From Gammaproteobacteria bacterium (lineage in GTDB: Bacteria; Pseudomonadota; Gammaproteobacteria; UBA6429; Thiohalophilaceae): DNA of 64,000 nucleotides. The stretch lies in NCBI GenBank assembly GCA_016194635.1, contig JACQBC010000037.1, positions 1 through 64,000 on the forward strand, written 5' to 3'. The notes below the pieces were generated by a model. It was not told the origin of the DNA, made no database searches, and saw nothing but the letters and a program-made list of their open reading frames with translations. Shown here in pieces: positions 61,152 through 64,000 of the stretch (within the stretch, counting starts at the first letter, position 1; the number at the start of each line of letters is the position of its first letter). The position numbers were made by a program, and so were the translations under genes.

Positions 61152-62369
61152 CTACGCGGCCGAGTGGCCTTTGAGTTCGACCTTGACCTTTTGGTCGTCG
61201 GCCAGACTCGCATAATATTTACGTAATATTTCCAATACTTCGGGGCGCGAAAAATTATCCGGCACTGTTTCGTTTTCTGACAGCGCCTTACGCAACTTGG
61301 TGCCCGACAACAATAAGCGATCTTCCTTACCGTGCGGGCAGGTCTTCATCGAGGCCATGCCACCACACTTGTTGCACCAGAAGGTCCAGTCGATCTTGAG
61401 CGGCTGGGTTTCCAGGGCGTCTTTGGGGATTTGATCGAAGATGTGGTGGGCATCGAACGGGCCGTAATAATCGCCCACCCCGGCGTGATCCCGGCCCACT
61501 ATCAAGAAGGAACAGCCGTAGTTCTGACGGAACAGGGCGTGTAATAACGCCTCCCGCGGACCGGCATAACGCATGTCGAGGGGATAACCGGCCTGGATGA
61601 CGGTGTTTTTCACGAAGTATTTCTCGATCAATACCCCGATCGCCTCGGAACGCACTTCGGCGGGGATATCGCCCGGTTTGAGTTTGCCCAATAAGGAATG
61701 GACCAATACCCCATCGCAGATTTCCACCGCGATCTTGGCCAGGTATTCGTGCGAACGGTGCATAGGATTACGGGTTTGGAAGGCTGCGATACTGCTCCAG
61801 CCGCGTTTTTCAAACTCGGCGCGGGTTTGAGCCGGGGTCATGAACTGTTCGCCGTATTCGGCGGGGAATTCCGCCACGGTCAATACCTTGATGGGGCCGG
61901 CGAGATTGACGTCACCCTGTTCCATCACCATCTTCACACCCGGGTGTTCTATATCCGTAGTTTTATAGACCTGCATACACTCGTGGGCTTTATCAATGCT
62001 GTATTTTTCGGTGATCTTCTGGGTTGCCAGGATCAGATTGCGTTCGGGATCAAACAGGGCCACTTCCTGGCCGACCTTGAGCTTATCGGCTGTGGCTTTA
62101 TCGGTTGATAAGGTAATGGGGATCGGCCAGAACAGGCCGCTGGCCATCTTCATGCCGTCACAGACCCCTTGCCAGTCGGCGCGGGTCATGAACCCGTCCA
62201 GCGGGGTAAAACCGCCGATGCCGAGCATGATAATGTCGCCCGATTCACGCGAGCTGACGTTGACTTTGGAAAGCGTCGCGGCCTTGGCCAGTTCAGACTT
62301 CAGCGCGGCACCTTCTAGTAATAGCGGCTTGAGCGGGCCACCACCGTGTGGATTGACAAGCTTACTCAT
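61152..62369 (-). CDS. sat: Sulfate adenylyltransferase (ATP sulfurylase), dissimilatory type
   Basis: The 405-aa protein has the nucleotide-binding motifs [15 protein letters not shown] (near residue 195) and [17 protein letters not shown] (near 290). A zinc-type site [16 protein letters not shown] lies near 335, and [12 protein letters not shown] near 360. Single-domain homo-oligomeric Sat of this length is the dissimilatory form, not the CysDN enzyme or an APS-kinase fusion. In sulfur oxidisers it converts APS plus pyrophosphate to ATP and sulfate. It heads the operon sat-aprB-aprA; AAAGGGTG lies seven bases before ATG 62369. The substrate-level ATP step complements SoeABC. Confidence 0.96.
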   Translation of the reverse strand: MSKLVNPHGGGPLKPLLLEGAALKSELAKAATLSKVNVSSRESGDIIMLGIGGFTPLDGFMTRADWQGVCDGMKMASGLFWPIPITLSTDKATADKLKVGQEVALFDPERNLILATQKITEKYSIDKAHECMQVYKTTDIEHPGVKMVMEQGDVNLAGPIKVLTVAEFPAEYGEQFMTPAQTRAEFEKRGWSSIAAFQTRNPMHRSHEYLAKIAVEICDGVLVHSLLGKLKPGDIPAEVRSEAIGVLIEKYFVKNTVIQAGYPLDMRYAGPREALLHALFRQNYGCSFLIVGRDHAGVGDYYGPFDAHHIFDQIPKDALETQPLKIDWTFWCNKCGGMASMKTCPHGKEDRLLLSGTKLRKALSENETVPDNFSRPEVLEILRKYYASLADDQKVKVELKGHSAA

Positions 62370-62797
62370 CTAGCACCCTTTTATTGAAATCAATAAGTTA
62401 TGGAAAAATCGTTATACCCTTCGCCGGAGGCGTGCGATATGCTTCCAGGGGGGCCCTAAATTAGCTAGTTTTGCGCGTAAAATAAAGCGAATTTCTCGTT
62501 ACAAAACAATAGATTTACGTAGGCTAGCATAAGCAGAACTTATCTAGGTTGCAAACATGATCCGTCAGGGCCCTCAAGTGGGATGGGTGCAGCGCGTTTT
62601 TACCACGTGCGTAGTGTTTGAAGGGTTCGTCTTTGAAACGACGTTGAGTGGAGGGATTTATTTGCGATTGATTCCACGTGGGCAGATGAATTTTCCGGGC
62701 TACGTGAAGAACCTCAAGTATTTTGGGCGCGGGATCTCGCTGCACCGGTTTTTCAGAAAAGGAATATTTTTACACCCAAAGAATTTATGTTTTCCTT
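62370..62797. other. Divergent control region of sat
   Basis: 428 bases containing the sat promoter and leader. Two overlapping opposite open frames (62557-62805 plus, 62524-62745 minus) are seen; neither has a good ribosome-binding site or a recognisable family, and I do not call them. Confidence 0.4.
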
Positions 62798-63295
62798 ATG
62801 AATAATTTGAATCTTATTGATATCGAGGCAAGCGGTCTGCATCGCGACTCGTACCCTATTGAAATAGCGATCCTGGTTAATGGGAAAATATTGTCCTGGT
62901 TAATCACGCCTGAAAAATCCTGGTCCCATTGGGATGTGGCAGCAGAAGCGTTGCATGGCATTTCAAGAGAGCAGCTTAGCAAACACGGTCAAGCCGCGCG
63001 TTACGTGGCGGATGCGATAAATGGTGCTGTTGCCCGTACTAACGGATTGCTTTATAGCGACGCCGCCGCTTGGGATGCGGAATGGATCAACACCTTATAT
63101 GACGCCGTTGGCGCGCTACCGCAGTTGCATATTCTTCCACTGAGTGATTTATTTTCAGAGGCCGGGTATCGGTTGTTTGAGCAGCAGCGCGATGCCCTGG
63201 CCCGCAGCGGCCACTATCGACGCCACCGTGCCGTCCAAGATGTAAAAATGATTTATGCGGCGTACACTGCTGTTACAAAAACAGAACAACCTTAG
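62798..63295 (+). CDS. DEDDh-family 3'-5' exonuclease
   Basis: ATG 62798 encodes 165 aa. The four acidic ligands are visible: Asp8 and Glu10 in LIDIEASG, an Asp in the SDAAAWDAEW segment, and His...Asp in HRAVQDVKM (Exo III motif HxAxxD). Length and motifs fit a single-domain DnaQ/oligoribonuclease-like exonuclease acting on DNA or RNA 3' ends. A few residues of the plus-strand frame at 62557-62805 overlap its start, but that frame is not trusted. It ends 158 bases before the lipoprotein gene. A cellular role in repair or RNA turnover is inferred from the family. Confidence 0.85.
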   Translation: MNNLNLIDIEASGLHRDSYPIEIAILVNGKILSWLITPEKSWSHWDVAAEALHGISREQLSKHGQAARYVADAINGAVARTNGLLYSDAAAWDAEWINTLYDAVGALPQLHILPLSDLFSEAGYRLFEQQRDALARSGHYRRHRAVQDVKMIYAAYTAVTKTEQP

Positions 63296-63453
63296 CGCTA
63301 AAAAAATCCCTGTGCGCAGAACATAGGCATACCACTTCTTACTCGTATCCGTGTGAAACAGTTCCTGTTTTTCTTAACCACGGCTGACTTAGTATATAAC
63401 CAGTTTCTGATATGCCTGTCGCCCAGACGTCACCCTTCAGGGAGGAAAAGATC

Positions 63454-64000
63454 GTGTTACACCCAATAAAAATATTGTTACTGTGTGTGGGGCTGTTAGG
63501 GTTATATGCGTGCGGCGGTGGGAGTGGCGGAGCGTCCTCGCCGACACCCACACCGATGCCCATGGCAACGCCAACGCCATCCCCCACACCTACGGTAACC
63601 CCCACACCTACGGTAACCCCGGTTCCTAGCATAACACCTACGCCTACGACCATACCGGTGCCAACGATAACCCCTAGCCCAGGCGGGTTCTCGTTATTTA
63701 TCAAGCAAGGTACGGTCACTATTACCGCCAGCCCGGATACCCTTAATGGCGCACAGTCGCTATCGGTCTGGGGTTATAGCGCCACGGAATCAAATACTGG
63801 AACAACAGTTCCGGGGGTGTTGCTGGAGGCGCGTGAAGGCGAGACCATCACGGTTAACATCAAAAATGATCTTTCCCAGCCGCATAATTTTAGTGTCCGC
63901 AACCTACCCTCCACACAAATCACGCCCGCCGCGAGCGCGCTGATCGATAGCGGCAAATCCCTCACATATACGCTAACCCCGACAACGGCAGGAGTGTATT
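63454..64000 (+). CDS. Lipoprotein with Thr/Pro-repeat linker and cupredoxin-like domain (5' part)
   Basis: GTG 63454 has GGAGG eight bases upstream and stays open to the window edge. The lipobox is GLYACGG (Cys20). A low-complexity stretch of PTPT/TVTP repeats (about residues 30-75, including two direct copies of a 17-nt unit near 63585 and 63603) forms a flexible linker. From about residue 85 the sequence reads [35 protein letters not shown] and [11 protein letters not shown]. This resembles the N-terminal cupredoxin domain of multicopper oxidases or nitrite-reductase-like proteins. The C-terminal part lies outside the window. A copper-dependent extracytoplasmic oxidase or an electron carrier is possible. 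Confidence 0.6.
   Translation, partial: MLHPIKILLLCVGLLGLYACGGGSGGASSPTPTPMPMATPTPSPTPTVTPTPTVTPVPSITPTPTTIPVPTITPSPGGFSLFIKQGTVTITASPDTLNGAQSLSVWGYSATESNTGTTVPGVLLEAREGETITVNIKNDLSQPHNFSVRNLPSTQITPAASALIDSGKSLTYTLTPTTAGVY

Noticed and set aside
62524-62805. Overlapping open frames upstream of the exonuclease gene
   Set aside because: Both strands are open, start contexts are poor, and the plus frame runs into the start of the exonuclease gene. No family recognised.
1-64000. tRNA or rRNA genes
   Set aside because: I searched by eye for TpsiC-arm-like GTTCGAAT/GTTCGANTC with matching acceptor stems and rRNA-like stretches and found none. A covariance-model scan would be needed to exclude all.

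Overview
The window looks like part of the chromosome of a sulfur-oxidising (chemolithotrophic) gammaproteobacterium. This rests on gene content only: the 3' end of soxZ, a soeABC-type sulfite dehydrogenase, a qmoAB-hdrCB electron-transfer cluster and a sat-aprB-aprA operon. Together the last three form the cytoplasmic route sulfite -> APS -> sulfate plus a direct sulfite -> sulfate route. I cannot name the species from the sequence.

Layout. 1-4990: soxZ end, then a partner-switch regulator pair (STAS protein and REC-PP2C-ATPase protein) divergent from a hybrid histidine kinase. 5086-12590: copper ATPase CopA, an esterase, a DUF2892 protein, a DUF255 thioredoxin-like protein and a probable FimW-like c-di-GMP effector. 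12852-22278: a candidate electron-conduit cluster with an orphan binding protein, a His-rich membrane protein (probable b-type cytochrome), a 21-heme and a 30-heme cytochrome c, a small secreted protein and a SPOR/TPR/beta-barrel outer-membrane protein. 22279-23540: gene-poor and decayed, with small ORFs and a frameshifted remnant. 23541-28135: on the minus strand, an exported Sel1/ankyrin protein overlapping a membrane-anchored Fe-S flavoprotein, a 48-aa membrane peptide and a BTAD regulator. 28838-36979: a signalling island with a FecR-TPR-barrel protein, a CHASE2 nucleotide cyclase, a Crp/Fnr regulator and a GGDEF protein. 37453-44070: small secreted proteins, a CHASE histidine kinase broken by two in-frame amber codons, and a binding protein-kinase-response regulator triad. 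44080-48833: soeABC. 50025-55079: qmoA-qmoB-hdrC-hdrB. 55219-57445: two tandem paralogous phosphate-type binding proteins without a transporter. 57500-62369: sat-aprB-aprA plus a YkgJ-like gene. 62798-64000: a DEDDh exonuclease and the start of a lipoprotein.

How it works together (inference): SoeABC and AprAB/Sat oxidise cytoplasmic sulfite. Apr electrons would pass through QmoAB and HdrCB, but no membrane QmoC or AprM is encoded here, so entry into the quinone pool is unexplained. The 51 haems of the 12.9-22.3 kb cluster, next to a membrane b-type cytochrome and an outer-membrane barrel, look like a transmembrane electron conduit. This is the most interesting candidate for an undescribed system. 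Two hairpin elements with unrelated arms but a shared 19-bp loop core mark a mobile or repetitive palindrome family.
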